Below are positions 8,520 to 16,135 of a DNA stretch of 51,587 bases, piece after piece. Origin of the DNA: an uncultured Alphaproteobacteria bacterium (GTDB taxonomy: Bacteria > Pseudomonadota > Alphaproteobacteria > CAAHEQ01 > UBA3637); the NCBI GenBank assembly GCA_934216505.1, contig CAKQBW010000008.1, forward strand, positions 1 through 51,587, read 5' to 3'. Below the pieces are notes generated by a model. It searched no databases. It had not been told where the DNA came from and saw only the letters and a program-made list of their open reading frames with translations. Position 1 is the first letter of the stretch, and each line of letters opens with the position of its first letter. Made by a program: the position numbers and the translations under genes.

Positions 8520-10472
8520 ATGCAACGAATTTCTGTCCTCTTTCCCTTAGCTCTGGGGTGCTATGATTATTTTTACACAACACCTTTGGCGGTGGGGACT
8601 TTTGTGCTGGCCCCCTTGGGATCCAAAAAAGTGATGGGGGTCGTTTGGAATAAGTCTTCAGAAAAAGAAATTCCCCCTCAAAAAATGAAAACAATTGAAA
8701 ACGTTGTCCCTCTGCCCGCTTTAGATACACAAACAATAGATTTTATCAACTGGGTTGCAGGCTATACGATGGCTCCTTTGGGGGCTGTTTTGAAAATGGC
8801 CCTGACCCCTGAAATGGGAAAAGTCAGCAAAAAACCCCTCCTCTTTTTGCCCCCGAATCCCCATTTCAGCCAAATCAATTTTTCCGAATCACAGCAAAAA
8901 GCCGTCCAAAAATTACAAAAGATAAACGACTTTCGGGTTATCCTGCTAGACGGGGTGACAGGGTCGGGAAAAACAGAGGTTTATTTTGAAAAAATCGCCG
9001 ATGTTTTGGAAAAATCTCCCCAACAAGTTTTGGTCTTACTTCCCGAAATTATCTTGACCACCGCTTGGTTAGAACGGTTTGAAAAAAGGTTTGGAGAAAA
9101 GCCCGCCCTGTGGCATTCTTCCCTTACCCCCAAACAAAGGCGAGATACTTGGGAGGCTGTTCGCCAACAATCAGCCCGTGTGGTTGTCGGGGCACGGTCG
9201 GCCCTTTTTCTGCCTTTTACGGACTTGGGATTGATTATTGTAGATGAAGAGCATGACCCATCTTTTAAACAAGAAGAAGGCGTCCTGTATAATGCCCGTG
9301 ATATGGCGATCGTGCGGGCCAAAATTGCCAACTGCCCGATTGTCTTGGCCAGCGCCACCCCCAGTTTAGAAACCTATGTCCATACCTTTCAAGGCGATTA
9401 CATACACTTGGTTTTGCCTGAACGTTTTTCGGGAGCTTTTTTACCCGAAATAGAAATCACCGATATGCGCCAAAAAGAAAAAGGTCCTCTGAAATTTATT
9501 TCCAAAACTTTGGAACAAGCCCTGCAAAAACGATTGGAAAACAAAGAACAATCCCTTTTGTTTTTAAATCGGCGGGGCTATGCGCCGTTGGTGTTGTGCC
9601 GCACCTGTGGCCACCGCCTTCAATGTCCGCATTGCAGTGCATGGTTGATTCAACATAAAGCCAGCCAATCCCTTCAATGTCACCATTGTGGTTATACGAT
9701 TCCCATGCCCAAAGTCTGTCCTGTGTGCCAAAATGAAACGCTTGTTTCCTGTGGCCCTGGTGTAGAGCGCATTCAAGAGGAAGTCCAACACCTGTTTCCA
9801 ACGGCAAAAATGGCCCTTATTACCTCGGAAACAATCGCCCACCCTAAAGATTTTGAACAGTTGATGCATCAAATCAACCAAAACGAAATTGATATTTTGA
9901 TTGGCACTCAAATTATGGCCAAAGGACATCACTTTTCTAATTTGACTTTAGTGGGCGTTATTGATGCAGACATGGGATTAGCGGGGGGCGATTTGCGCGC
10001 CTCAGAACGCACTTTTCAACTTTTACAACAAGTCATGGGGCGAGCCGGACGAGAAGCCAAAAAAGGCCAAGCCATCTTACAATCCTATAACCCTGACAAT
10101 TTAATTATTCAAGCCCTACAACAAAACAAACGAGATGCCTTTTTAAATGAAGAAGTACAAGCCAGAAAAATTTTAAAAATGCCGCCTTTTGGGAAGTTGG
10201 CCGCCTTGATTATCAGTGGCAAAAATCAACAAAAAACTTATCAATTTATTCAAACTTTGGTCCGACATGCCCCCGTCCAAAAAGGCATAGAAATTTTAGG
10301 TCCTGTGGTAGCCCCTCTGTCCAAATTAAAAGGCAAATATCGCTATCGGATTTTAGTAAAAACAGAAAAGCAAATAAAAATTCAAAACTACTTGCATTTA
10401 TGGTTGAGCCCCGCTATAATACCCGCATCAATAGATATGCGAATTGATATTGATCCCTACAGTTTTTTTTAA
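8520..10472 (+). CDS. priA: Primosomal helicase PriA
   Basis: Restarts stalled replication forks by loading the replicative helicase. Walker A is GVTGSGKT (residues 145-152), and the DEXH box reads DEEH in VDEEHDPSFKQ. The zinc-binding insert with eight cysteines follows (CRTCGH, CPHC, CHHCG, CPVC, about residues 360-405). Helicase motifs continue with GTQIMAKGHHF and a QVMGRAGR motif. At 650 residues it is shorter than the E. coli protein (732), mainly at the N-terminus. The ribosome binding site is weak: AAAGGA is far upstream of the ATG. Confidence 0.96.
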   Translation: MQRISVLFPLALGCYDYFYTTPLAVGTFVLAPLGSKKVMGVVWNKSSEKEIPPQKMKTIENVVPLPALDTQTIDFINWVAGYTMAPLGAVLKMALTPEMGKVSKKPLLFLPPNPHFSQINFSESQQKAVQKLQKINDFRVILLDGVTGSGKTEVYFEKIADVLEKSPQQVLVLLPEIILTTAWLERFEKRFGEKPALWHSSLTPKQRRDTWEAVRQQSARVVVGARSALFLPFTDLGLIIVDEEHDPSFKQEEGVLYNARDMAIVRAKIANCPIVLASATPSLETYVHTFQGDYIHLVLPERFSGAFLPEIEITDMRQKEKGPLKFISKTLEQALQKRLENKEQSLLFLNRRGYAPLVLCRTCGHRLQCPHCSAWLIQHKASQSLQCHHCGYTIPMPKVCPVCQNETLVSCGPGVERIQEEVQHLFPTAKMALITSETIAHPKDFEQLMHQINQNEIDILIGTQIMAKGHHFSNLTLVGVIDADMGLAGGDLRASERTFQLLQQVMGRAGREAKKGQAILQSYNPDNLIIQALQQNKRDAFLNEEVQARKILKMPPFGKLAALIISGKNQQKTYQFIQTLVRHAPVQKGIEILGPVVAPLSKLKGKYRYRILVKTEKQIKIQNYLHLWLSPAIIPASIDMRIDIDPYSFF

Positions 10473-10482
10473 AGGAGAACCT

Positions 10483-11010
10483 ATGTCCGACATTTTTTAT
10501 ACGCATTTTAAACGGTTGATTTCCAGCATTTTAAGTCAATGGCTCTTGATTGTGATTTTTTTCATCGGATATTATTGGACCAACCATATCCTGTCCGAAA
10601 AAATATGGAGCTTTTTTGGACTTTTACCCAGCCAACAAGTTGTTCAACTGCCCGATCAAACCAATGATTTTTTAAAGTCCATTGCCAGTTTCCCCGACTT
10701 CAAAACGATGGCTGCCTATCTGTCCAACCTTTTAAATCAAGCGGGAAATTGGGGCTATGTCAATTTAACTTTAATTTTTGCCAAGATTACCCGCTTTGTT
10801 TGTATGGGGATTTGCAACATTATTTTGTTTTATATCGCCTTGAACATCATCGTCAATGTCTTTAAAACCTATAAGCAACAGAACTTTTTACAAAAAAGCG
10901 TGACAATGATAACAGACGCTCTTTCCCCTGAATTAGAGTCTTTAACCATGGAAATCCGTCGTTTAAGTGCTGAAGTTAAAATGTTAAAAAATGAATTGTA
11001 TAACCAATAA
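10483..11010 (+). CDS. Small membrane protein of unknown function
   Basis: A 175-residue protein starting at ATG 10483, chosen because AAAGGAG sits five bases upstream; a longer frame would run into priA. It has a hydrophobic segment at about residues 14-35 (WLLIVIFFIGYYW), a second at about 100-125 (FVCMGICNIILFYIALNIIV) and a short charged C-terminal helix with heptad-like Leu spacing (LESLTMEIRRLSAEVKMLKN) that may form a coiled coil. It follows priA by ten bases and overlaps the next gene by 20 bases, so it is translated within the same operon. I do not recognise the family. Confidence 0.7.
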   Translation: MSDIFYTHFKRLISSILSQWLLIVIFFIGYYWTNHILSEKIWSFFGLLPSQQVVQLPDQTNDFLKSIASFPDFKTMAAYLSNLLNQAGNWGYVNLTLIFAKITRFVCMGICNIILFYIALNIIVNVFKTYKQQNFLQKSVTMITDALSPELESLTMEIRRLSAEVKMLKNELYNQ

Positions 11011-11254
11011 AATACTGATACGCTTGACGCCTAATGCGAAGCGCACAAGTGTGGAAGGTTTGTGGAATAACACACATTGGCGCATTTGTGTTCAAGCCCC
11101 TGCGGTAGAGGGAAAAGCCAACGAGGCATTGATTGAATTTTTATCGCAAGAATTCCATTTACCCAAAAAATTCTTTGAAATAACGGCGGGACAAACTTGC
11201 CGGCTCAAGACAGTAAAAGTCCAAGTGCCTGTTGAAATTCCATGGAAAAAATAA
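10991..11254 (+). CDS. DUF167 / YggU family protein
   Basis: An 87-residue protein of the small conserved DUF167 (YggU) family. It shows the family pattern: LTPNAKRTSVEG near the start, RICVQAPAVEGKANEALIEFL in the middle and a Lys/Arg-rich ending strand. The biochemical role of the family is not known. The start overlaps the end of the preceding membrane-protein gene by 20 bases, which suggests translational coupling. Confidence 0.85.
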   Translation: MNCITNKILIRLTPNAKRTSVEGLWNNTHWRICVQAPAVEGKANEALIEFLSQEFHLPKKFFEITAGQTCRLKTVKVQVPVEIPWKK

Positions 11255-11272
11255 CTTTTTCAAAAAAAGTAC

Positions 11273-11301
11273 TTGCTTTTTGATTAAAAAAAGGGTATAA
11301 T
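11273..11301 (+). promoter_or_regulatory. rpmE promoter
   Basis: TTGCTT (11273-11278), a 17-base spacer and a perfect TATAAT (11296-11301), about 30 bases before the rpmE start. Confidence 0.7.
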
Positions 11302-11333
11302 CCTGCCAACGAATAAAAGTTAGGAGTCAAACA

Positions 11334-11561
11334 ATGAAAAAAAATATACATCCAGATTACCATGAAATTACCGTTATCATGACAGATGGCAGCGAATTCA
11401 AAACACGTTCCACTGTTGGAAAAGAAGGGGATAAGATTCGCTTGGATATTGACCCATTGGCTCACCCCGCTTGGACAGGTGTATATCGTTTGATTGACAG
11501 TGGTGGTCAGTTGGCTAAATTTAATAAGCGTTTTGCCACTTTCAAAAAGAAAACGGCTTAA
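11334..11561 (+). CDS. rpmE: 50S ribosomal protein L31
   Basis: A 75-residue ribosomal protein recognised from MKKNIHPDYHEITVIMTDG, the SHPAWTG-like stretch AHPAWTG and the basic end FNKRFATFKKK. It lacks the CxxC zinc motif of many bacterial L31 proteins, so it is a C-minus form, common in alphaproteobacteria. It is a single-gene unit: strong promoter upstream, AGGAGT before the ATG and a terminator right after the stop. Confidence 0.95.
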   Translation: MKKNIHPDYHEITVIMTDGSEFKTRSTVGKEGDKIRLDIDPLAHPAWTGVYRLIDSGGQLAKFNKRFATFKKKTA

Positions 11562-11567
11562 AGATTT

Positions 11568-11598
11568 AAAAAAGGGAAATTTCGGTTTCCCTTTTTTG
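11568..11598 (+). terminator. rpmE terminator
   Basis: Stem AAAAAGGGAAA / TTTCCCTTTTTT with a short loop, ending in a T run directly after rpmE. Confidence 0.8.
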
Positions 11599-11611
11599 TT
11601 TTGAATAATCC

Positions 11612-11640
11612 TTGATTTTTGGATGAAAGTCTGATAGAAT
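11612..11640 (+). promoter_or_regulatory. tRNA-Gln promoter
   Basis: TTGATT (11612-11617), a 17-base spacer and TAGAAT (11635-11640), 12 bases before the tRNA. Confidence 0.6.
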
Positions 11641-11652
11641 ATGAGAATCAAT

Positions 11653-11727
11653 TGGGGTGTCGCCAAGTGGTAAGGCAGCGGATTCTGATTCCGCCATTCG
11701 TTGGTTCGAATCCAGCCACCCCAGCCA
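11653..11727 (+). tRNA. tRNA-Gln (anticodon CTG)
   Basis: A full cloverleaf of 75 bases with encoded CCA. The acceptor stem pairs TGGGGTG with CACCCCA. The anticodon stem GCGGA/TCCGC encloses loop TTCTGAT, giving anticodon CTG. The T arm reads GTTGGTTCGAATCCAGC. The last 15 bases (11713-11727) are repeated at 13361-13375, marking this gene as the attachment site of a mini-island. Confidence 0.93.
11713..11727 (+). repeat. Attachment-site copy 1 (tRNA-Gln 3' end)
   Basis: CAGCCACCCCAGCCA, the end of tRNA-Gln including CCA; identical to 13361-13375. Confidence 0.6.
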
Positions 11728-11782
11728 CTTACCCATATTATCTTGTTGAAATTGAATTAAATATAATAAAGAGAAAGAAAAA

Positions 11783-12310
11783 ATGATTTTTCCGACACAA
11801 ATGGAACTGGATAACCTGATATTAAAGAAACCGTCCACGGAATTTGCAGGACAAGTGGCCGACTTGGTTCTGCGTAATCAGGAGGAGTTTAAATTTATTC
11901 CCTGGACACGCGGTTACACAACTGTCTCAAAAGCGGAAGAAAACCTGAAATCAATGGCAGAAAAATGGGAAAAATTAAGCATTACCTACTTTATATTCAA
12001 AGTGGAAAAATTAATCGGCTATGCGGGTCTTCATGTGCGGGATGCCAAACAGGTTGCCGAAATCAGTTATTATTTGGACAAAGATTATACCGGACACGGA
12101 TACATTACAGAGGTGATTAAAAAACTGCAACAAATGTTTTTTGAACGAGGCGGTCATCGCTGTGAAATCTTTTGTAATGAGACAAATAAGCGGTCTTGTG
12201 CCGTTGCCGAAAGATTAAACTATCGTTTGGACAGCACAATGCGGGAATATGAATTGATGGACGGCGTTTATCAGGGCGTTCGCATTTATTCCAAATTATC
12301 AACGGATTAA
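11783..12310 (+). CDS. GNAT acetyltransferase, RimJ/RimL type
   Basis: A 175-residue GCN5-related acetyltransferase that moves acetyl from acetyl-CoA to an amine, such as a protein N-terminus or a small molecule. The opening QMELDNLILKKP is the usual first strand of RimJ/RimL proteins. The acetyl-CoA loop is DYTGHGYITE (about residues 111-120), and NETNKRSCAVAERLNY is the usual C-terminal helix. The substrate cannot be told from sequence. GAAAG before the ATG is a modest ribosome binding site. It lies just inside the tRNA-Gln mini-island. Confidence 0.85.
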   Translation: MIFPTQMELDNLILKKPSTEFAGQVADLVLRNQEEFKFIPWTRGYTTVSKAEENLKSMAEKWEKLSITYFIFKVEKLIGYAGLHVRDAKQVAEISYYLDKDYTGHGYITEVIKKLQQMFFERGGHRCEIFCNETNKRSCAVAERLNYRLDSTMREYELMDGVYQGVRIYSKLSTD

Positions 12311-12368
12311 TCATCCGTTAATTTATGCGTAATCAAATCCCAAAAGAATTTCGTAAAAAGGAAAAATT

Positions 12369-12485
12369 ATGCACATGATTTCATTTCAACAATTTATTGA
12401 GCAAGCCAAAAGAAGTCGTCCGCCTTTACTCACAAATTATCTTCCCCGCATCAGATTCTCTGCTTTACAGGTCATCGGGGCTTGA
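12369..12485 (+). CDS. Short hypothetical frame (38 residues)
   Basis: ATG 12369 with AAAAAGGAAAAATT upstream; the peptide starts MHMISFQQFIEQ and has a basic middle (AKRSRPP). It may be a remnant of a longer gene. I recognise no family and coding is uncertain. Confidence 0.25.
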   Translation: MHMISFQQFIEQAKRSRPPLLTNYLPRIRFSALQVIGA

Positions 12486-12552
12486 AATACTTTTTGTCTT
12501 CAATACGTTGTATTTTGTACAACTTTCTAATTCAAAAATAGCAAAAATTCAA

Positions 12553-13110
12553 TTATCTCTTTTTTAAATCAGAGAATTTTCTATAAATAAGCATTTGTAA
12601 ATCAGGACGATTTCTGCTTGGAGACATTTCTTTGCCGTTCCAAATGTGTCCGTTAGCTTCTGCGGCTTTTCTAGAACGCGTATTTTCTTTTTGGATTTTT
12701 AAGACAATAGAATTTAATCCATTTTCAAACAAAGCCTTCTCAAACGTTTCTATTGCTTCTGGACCATAGTGTTGACCAGCAAATTGCTCAAAAAGCATGA
12801 TACCCAGCTCAATACTTTTGGGATCATCTGGATTATCAGGATGAAATGCACCAATTGTTCCCATCAATTCATTTGTTTTTTTATTCCAAATGCCATAATG
12901 TATTGATTTTTCGTCTGATAACAACTTTTTAATAAAAGCTTCTTCTTTTTCAAACGTCATCGGTTCTTTAAAATGAGATAAAAATCGTCCAAGCCATTGT
13001 TGAGATTTGTTGATAGAGTCTACTAGTAACTGTATATATTCTCTATCCAAGGTATGCTTCTTAAGAATAATCCGTTCTGCTTCTATTTGTTGGGGTAAAT
13101 TTAGTTTCAT
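12553..13110 (-). CDS. GNAT acetyltransferase, RimJ/RimL type
   Basis: A 185-residue acetyltransferase. The first strand is LPQQIEAERIILKKH, close to the start of the other GNATs in the mobile parts of this window. The acetyl-CoA-binding region is shifted from the consensus (FEQFAGQHYGPEAIETFEKAL) and the family helix KENTRSRKAAEANGH follows. I chose ATG 13110 because GAAAGG lies eight bases upstream; an in-frame GTG sits at 13116. It is the second GNAT of the tRNA-Gln mini-island. The substrate is unknown. Confidence 0.8.
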   Translation of the reverse strand: MKLNLPQQIEAERIILKKHTLDREYIQLLVDSINKSQQWLGRFLSHFKEPMTFEKEEAFIKKLLSDEKSIHYGIWNKKTNELMGTIGAFHPDNPDDPKSIELGIMLFEQFAGQHYGPEAIETFEKALFENGLNSIVLKIQKENTRSRKAAEANGHIWNGKEMSPSRNRPDLQMLIYRKFSDLKKR

Positions 13111-13205
13111 TTTCACAGCCTTTCAGTTCAGGAGTCTAATTTAACATGAGTTTTCAAATGTGTCAATACTTAAATTTCAGCTCGGAAATTGCACAATTAG
13201 CCCAG

Positions 13206-13231
13206 CCAATAAAGGACCGTCCGTTGGGGCG
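13206..13231 (+). terminator. Rho-independent terminator
   Basis: Stem ACCGTCC / GGGGCGGT with loop GTTG, then seven Ts, in the 445-base gap between the GNAT gene and the Pal-like gene. Confidence 0.55.
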
Positions 13232-13360
13232 GTTTTTTTATTGGCAAAGGTGTATTGGGTTCGGCCCAACGAAGTTGGTTTGTTCGCGAATATAATGAGC
13301 GGACGCCGTCAGGTGATCCAAGCGTCAGCGCAGGATAAATCGCTTCCAGCGATTTACAAT

Positions 13361-13375
13361 CAGCCACCCCAGCCA
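13361..13375 (+). repeat. Attachment-site copy 2 (partial tRNA-Gln end)
   Basis: CAGCCACCCCAGCCA, identical to the tRNA-Gln 3' end. It is preceded by a perfect 8-bp inverted repeat AAATCGCT/AGCGATTT (13337-13355). No full second tRNA can be folded here. Confidence 0.6.
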
Positions 13376-13381
13376 GTTTGA

Positions 13382-13411
13382 GAAAGTCGCCCGAGAGGGG
13401 GGACTTTTTTT
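13382..13411 (+). terminator. Terminator downstream of the tRNA-Gln repeat
   Basis: AAAGTCGCCC / GGGGGGACTTT hairpin followed by Ts, just outside the repeat. It was probably the original terminator of tRNA-Gln before insertion. Confidence 0.6.
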
Positions 13412-13561
13412 ATTCAAAATGTCCCTCTATTCCTTTCCACCCGACCTTGTTCAAGTTATTAGAAAAAAAGTCCAAATAAAAAACAATTATCTCTTGCCTT
13501 TTGAAAAAAAACTTTTTATATTAGTTTTGTTGTTTTATTATCTTACCTTAAGGAGAAAAAA

Positions 13562-13987
13562 ATGAAAAAACAAATGATAACGATGATCACTTCTGCTTTA
13601 TTATTAGCGGGGTGTGCCAATTTATGTGAAGAAAAAGCACCTTGTGCTAAAAAGGTGGATTTTTCCATGGGGCCAACTTTGTTCGCCTTTGATTCAGCAG
13701 CTTTGACACCTGGCGCCGAAAAGGCCTTGGATAAAATGGCTCATCAGTTGAAAAAATCTGGTCAAACCGCTCAAATCAACGGGTATGCCGATGCCACAGG
13801 AAACGCCGCTTACAACATTGACTTGTCCGAAAGACGGGCGGATGCTGTTGCCAAGTATTTAGAAAATCAAGGCGTTGCCAAAAAGAACTTAACAACCAAA
13901 GGTTTTGGAGCAACAGACTTTGTCGCTTCTAACGACACAAAGCAAGGACGGGCCCAAAACCGCCGCGTGGATATTATTTTAAAATAA
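13562..13987 (+). CDS. OmpA-domain lipoprotein (Pal-like)
   Basis: A 141-residue lipoprotein: signal MKKQMITMITSALLLAGC with lipobox LAGC (Cys18), then a short linker and an OmpA/Pal peptidoglycan-binding domain. The domain shows the usual INGYADATG, YNIDLSERRADAVAKYL and RAQNRRVDIIL motifs, so it should hold the outer membrane to peptidoglycan. TAAGGAG stands six bases before the ATG. No tol genes are nearby, so it may be Pal itself or a paralogue. It ends in a clear terminator. Confidence 0.85.
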   Translation: MKKQMITMITSALLLAGCANLCEEKAPCAKKVDFSMGPTLFAFDSAALTPGAEKALDKMAHQLKKSGQTAQINGYADATGNAAYNIDLSERRADAVAKYLENQGVAKKNLTTKGFGATDFVASNDTKQGRAQNRRVDIILK

Positions 13988-14009
13988 TTTCACTGAAAAC
14001 AAAAGAAAG

Positions 14010-14037
14010 TCGGGGGATTTTTCCTCCGATTTTTTTT
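14010..14037 (+). terminator. Terminator of the Pal-like gene
   Basis: Stem TCGGGGGA / TCCTCCGA with a T-rich loop, followed by eight Ts. Confidence 0.75.
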
Positions 14038-14046
14038 AAAAAGGGG

Positions 14047-14075
14047 TTGTTTTTCTGATTTTTTTCAGATACAAT
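14047..14075 (+). promoter_or_regulatory. Promoter of the Sel1 gene
   Basis: TTGTTT (14047-14052), a 17-base spacer and TACAAT (14070-14075), 20 bases before the ATG. Confidence 0.5.
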
Positions 14076-14095
14076 GCTTTTAAAGGGGGAAAGAA

Positions 14096-15073
14096 ATGAA
14101 GTACCTATTATTGACCACAACTGTTTTGATGACTGCTTTGTCTGTTCAAGCCGACTATAAAGCCGCCGAGGAAGCCTATAACAACCATAACTATACCGAA
14201 GCGTTAAGTGAGTTTTTAAAAGAAGCCGACAAAGGGGATTATCGGGCTCAATTTTACGCTGGAAAGATTTATTTAGAGGGGCTAGGAGTCAATCAAAACA
14301 CCGCCAAAGGATTAAAATACATTGAAGAATCAGCCCGAGCAGGGAATGATTCAGCGCAGGCTTTATTGGGGTACTTATACGAAGAAGGCAAAGTGGTCCC
14401 TCAGGACAAACGCAAAGCCATCAATTATTACAAAGAAGCCGTGGCCCGAAATAACAGTTCCGCTATGTTGAACTTGGGATTGGCGTATTTTCGGGGCGAC
14501 ACCTTGCCCAAAGACTCCCAAAAGGCCATCAGCCTTTTACAAAAGGTAGATATTACAGAAGTCAAAGAAGTGGGACGTTATTTGGGGGATATTTATATGT
14601 CCAACAATGAACCCTTAAAGGCTTTACCCGAATACCAGCGCAGTGCCCGAATGGGAGATATTCCCGCTTTCTTTTCTTTAGCCACTTTATTTAGTCAAGA
14701 TGCCAGCAGTGAAGTGCAAAAAAAAGCCCCTGAATACTATAATTATGCGGCTTCACAAGGGCATATTCCTTCCCAATATATTTTGGGAACAATGTATGTC
14801 AATGGGGAAATTGTGGAACCTAATTTGTACTTGGGACACGCTTGGTTGAAAATGGCCGCCGAAAGGGATTATGCGCCCGCTATTGATGTGAAGCGACAAT
14901 TAGATAATGATATGTCCCGTTCAGAAAGCGAAGCCGCCCGCAGGGAATTTTTAAGATTACAAACAGATGTTTTGGAAAAAGTGGAATCTCCCTTTGTAAT
15001 TGAAGCTAGAATCCAATCAGAACTGGATGCCCAAAATGCCAAGAAAATAAAACATGTGAGAAGGAGAAGATAG
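14096..15073 (+). CDS. Exported Sel1-like repeat protein
   Basis: A 325-residue protein with a signal peptide (MKYLLLTTTVLMTALSVQA) and a solenoid of Sel1/TPR-type repeats. Clear repeat units are AQFYAGKIYLEGLGVNQN, AQALLGYLYEEGKVVPQD, AMLNLGLAYFRGDTLPKD and SQYILGTMYVNGEIVEPN. Such periplasmic proteins usually serve as protein-interaction scaffolds. The C-terminus is basic (KHVRRRR). GGGGGAAAG precedes the ATG, and a small membrane protein gene follows after three bases. Confidence 0.85.
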   Translation: MKYLLLTTTVLMTALSVQADYKAAEEAYNNHNYTEALSEFLKEADKGDYRAQFYAGKIYLEGLGVNQNTAKGLKYIEESARAGNDSAQALLGYLYEEGKVVPQDKRKAINYYKEAVARNNSSAMLNLGLAYFRGDTLPKDSQKAISLLQKVDITEVKEVGRYLGDIYMSNNEPLKALPEYQRSARMGDIPAFFSLATLFSQDASSEVQKKAPEYYNYAASQGHIPSQYILGTMYVNGEIVEPNLYLGHAWLKMAAERDYAPAIDVKRQLDNDMSRSESEAARREFLRLQTDVLEKVESPFVIEARIQSELDAQNAKKIKHVRRRR

Positions 15074-15076
15074 TCC

Positions 15077-15406
15077 ATGACCGATGACAATCAAAGTTCA
15101 TTTTTCGGATCCTTTTTTTCCTTTAACTTGGCCACAATTGCGGGAATTATCATTGCGATAATAGTCTTTTTGTTTTCCAGTGAAACACACCCTATTTGGA
15201 GTTTTTTGTTCAGTTCTACACTTTATATCCTGACAACGATGATTGCCATTACCATTCGTTTGGTTCTTTGGCTGACCGTAGAACGGGGAACAATGTTTGA
15301 AATTTCACGGGTGATTATGCAAACTATCAAAGATGTCATTGTCATCAATTTAATTTTGCTTTCCACCTTAAGTTTTCTCTTTTTAATCACCACTTACCTA
15401 GTATAA
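15077..15406 (+). CDS. Small membrane protein
   Basis: A 109-residue protein with about three hydrophobic segments (residues 15-34, 41-66 and 87-108). The start is three bases after the Sel1 gene stop, so it is co-transcribed with it. The last codons overlap the end of the convergent gene. I recognise no family. Confidence 0.65.
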   Translation: MTDDNQSSFFGSFFSFNLATIAGIIIAIIVFLFSSETHPIWSFLFSSTLYILTTMIAITIRLVLWLTVERGTMFEISRVIMQTIKDVIVINLILLSTLSFLFLITTYLV

Positions 15407-16135
15407 AATCTTGTTGATTTTAGGCAGTGTTTTAGGCAGATTTTTTAACCGAATATACCCTTGTTGCAGGTCTTGAGAAAATTTTGCCCGCCGACTTTGG
15501 GCATAATCTGTATAACGTTTCAACCAAGATTTATCTTGAATTTTTAACTCCACAGATTCCAAGGTACCTTTCCACAAATCGGATAATTGGCGAGCCCCCA
15601 CCACAGGAACATGTATCACCCCTGACATCGTTAAAGTGGGGCGTTTTTCTTGCTTGGCCTGCACCGTAAAAGTCATCGTTTTTAAATCGCTATAGGTTGT
15701 ATTGATCATAATATCGCCCACAAATTCATCTATCCCCATCACAGACAACGACGTCAAAAGTTTATTAAAAAAATCCGTATAAGGAACATAGGATTCCAAA
15801 TGATCCGCCAACGCTTCACCATGAATTTTTTTTAAGGCTTCTTTCACATTTAAAGTCAGGTGAGAAAGCGTTAGTTGAGCGGTGGCGTCTTGCACAGAAA
15901 AAGTCATCTTATCCGCATGGTGGGGCACTTGAATAAAGGGAAATTCCACCTGATAAAAAATCAGCCCCTGCTCCCCCCACATTTTTTCAACCGATTCATA
16001 ATGTATTTCTGATTTAGACAATCCATAACGGTGATATTTATCCTGTAAATCATCGGTTTGAAAAAAGTGAGTCAGATAAATCCCCCCCAACACAAGTACC
16101 AAAATAGAAACCACAAAAGAAATTTTATACATCAT
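15398..16135 (-). CDS. Envelope protein with N-terminal anchor, unknown function
   Basis: About 245 residues, with a single N-terminal hydrophobic helix (MMYKISFVVSILVLVLGGIY) and a beta-rich periplasmic-looking part. ATG 16135 is chosen over an in-frame GTG at 16141 because AAGGTGG lies upstream. The start overlaps the end of the preceding gene, so they form one operon with the carboxypeptidase upstream. No known motif is visible. By context it may act in envelope biogenesis. Confidence 0.6.
   Translation of the reverse strand: MMYKISFVVSILVLVLGGIYLTHFFQTDDLQDKYHRYGLSKSEIHYESVEKMWGEQGLIFYQVEFPFIQVPHHADKMTFSVQDATAQLTLSHLTLNVKEALKKIHGEALADHLESYVPYTDFFNKLLTSLSVMGIDEFVGDIMINTTYSDLKTMTFTVQAKQEKRPTLTMSGVIHVPVVGARQLSDLWKGTLESVELKIQDKSWLKRYTDYAQSRRAKFSQDLQQGYIRLKNLPKTLPKINKILY

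Larger units (their letters stand above)
11728..13375. mobile_element. Mini-island in tRNA-Gln carrying two acetyltransferases
   Basis: The segment between the 3' end of tRNA-Gln and a second copy of its last 15 bases (CAGCCACCCCAGCCA at 11713-11727 and 13361-13375). It holds two GNAT genes in opposite orientation, a 38-codon frame and no recombinase, so it is either a decayed element or a satellite moved in trans. Terminators follow at 13206-13231 inside and 13382-13411 outside the repeat. Confidence 0.55.

Noticed and set aside
7551..9358. Several 60-125-codon antisense frames over xerC and priA
   Set aside because: They lie opposite genes with complete catalytic motifs and have no family features.
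13361..13375. Second full tRNA-Gln gene
   Set aside because: Only the last 15 bases match; no acceptor partner, D arm or anticodon arm upstream.
13160..13381. 73-codon frame ending in the tRNA-Gln repeat
   Set aside because: No ribosome binding site, crosses a terminator and the att repeat; treated as non-coding.
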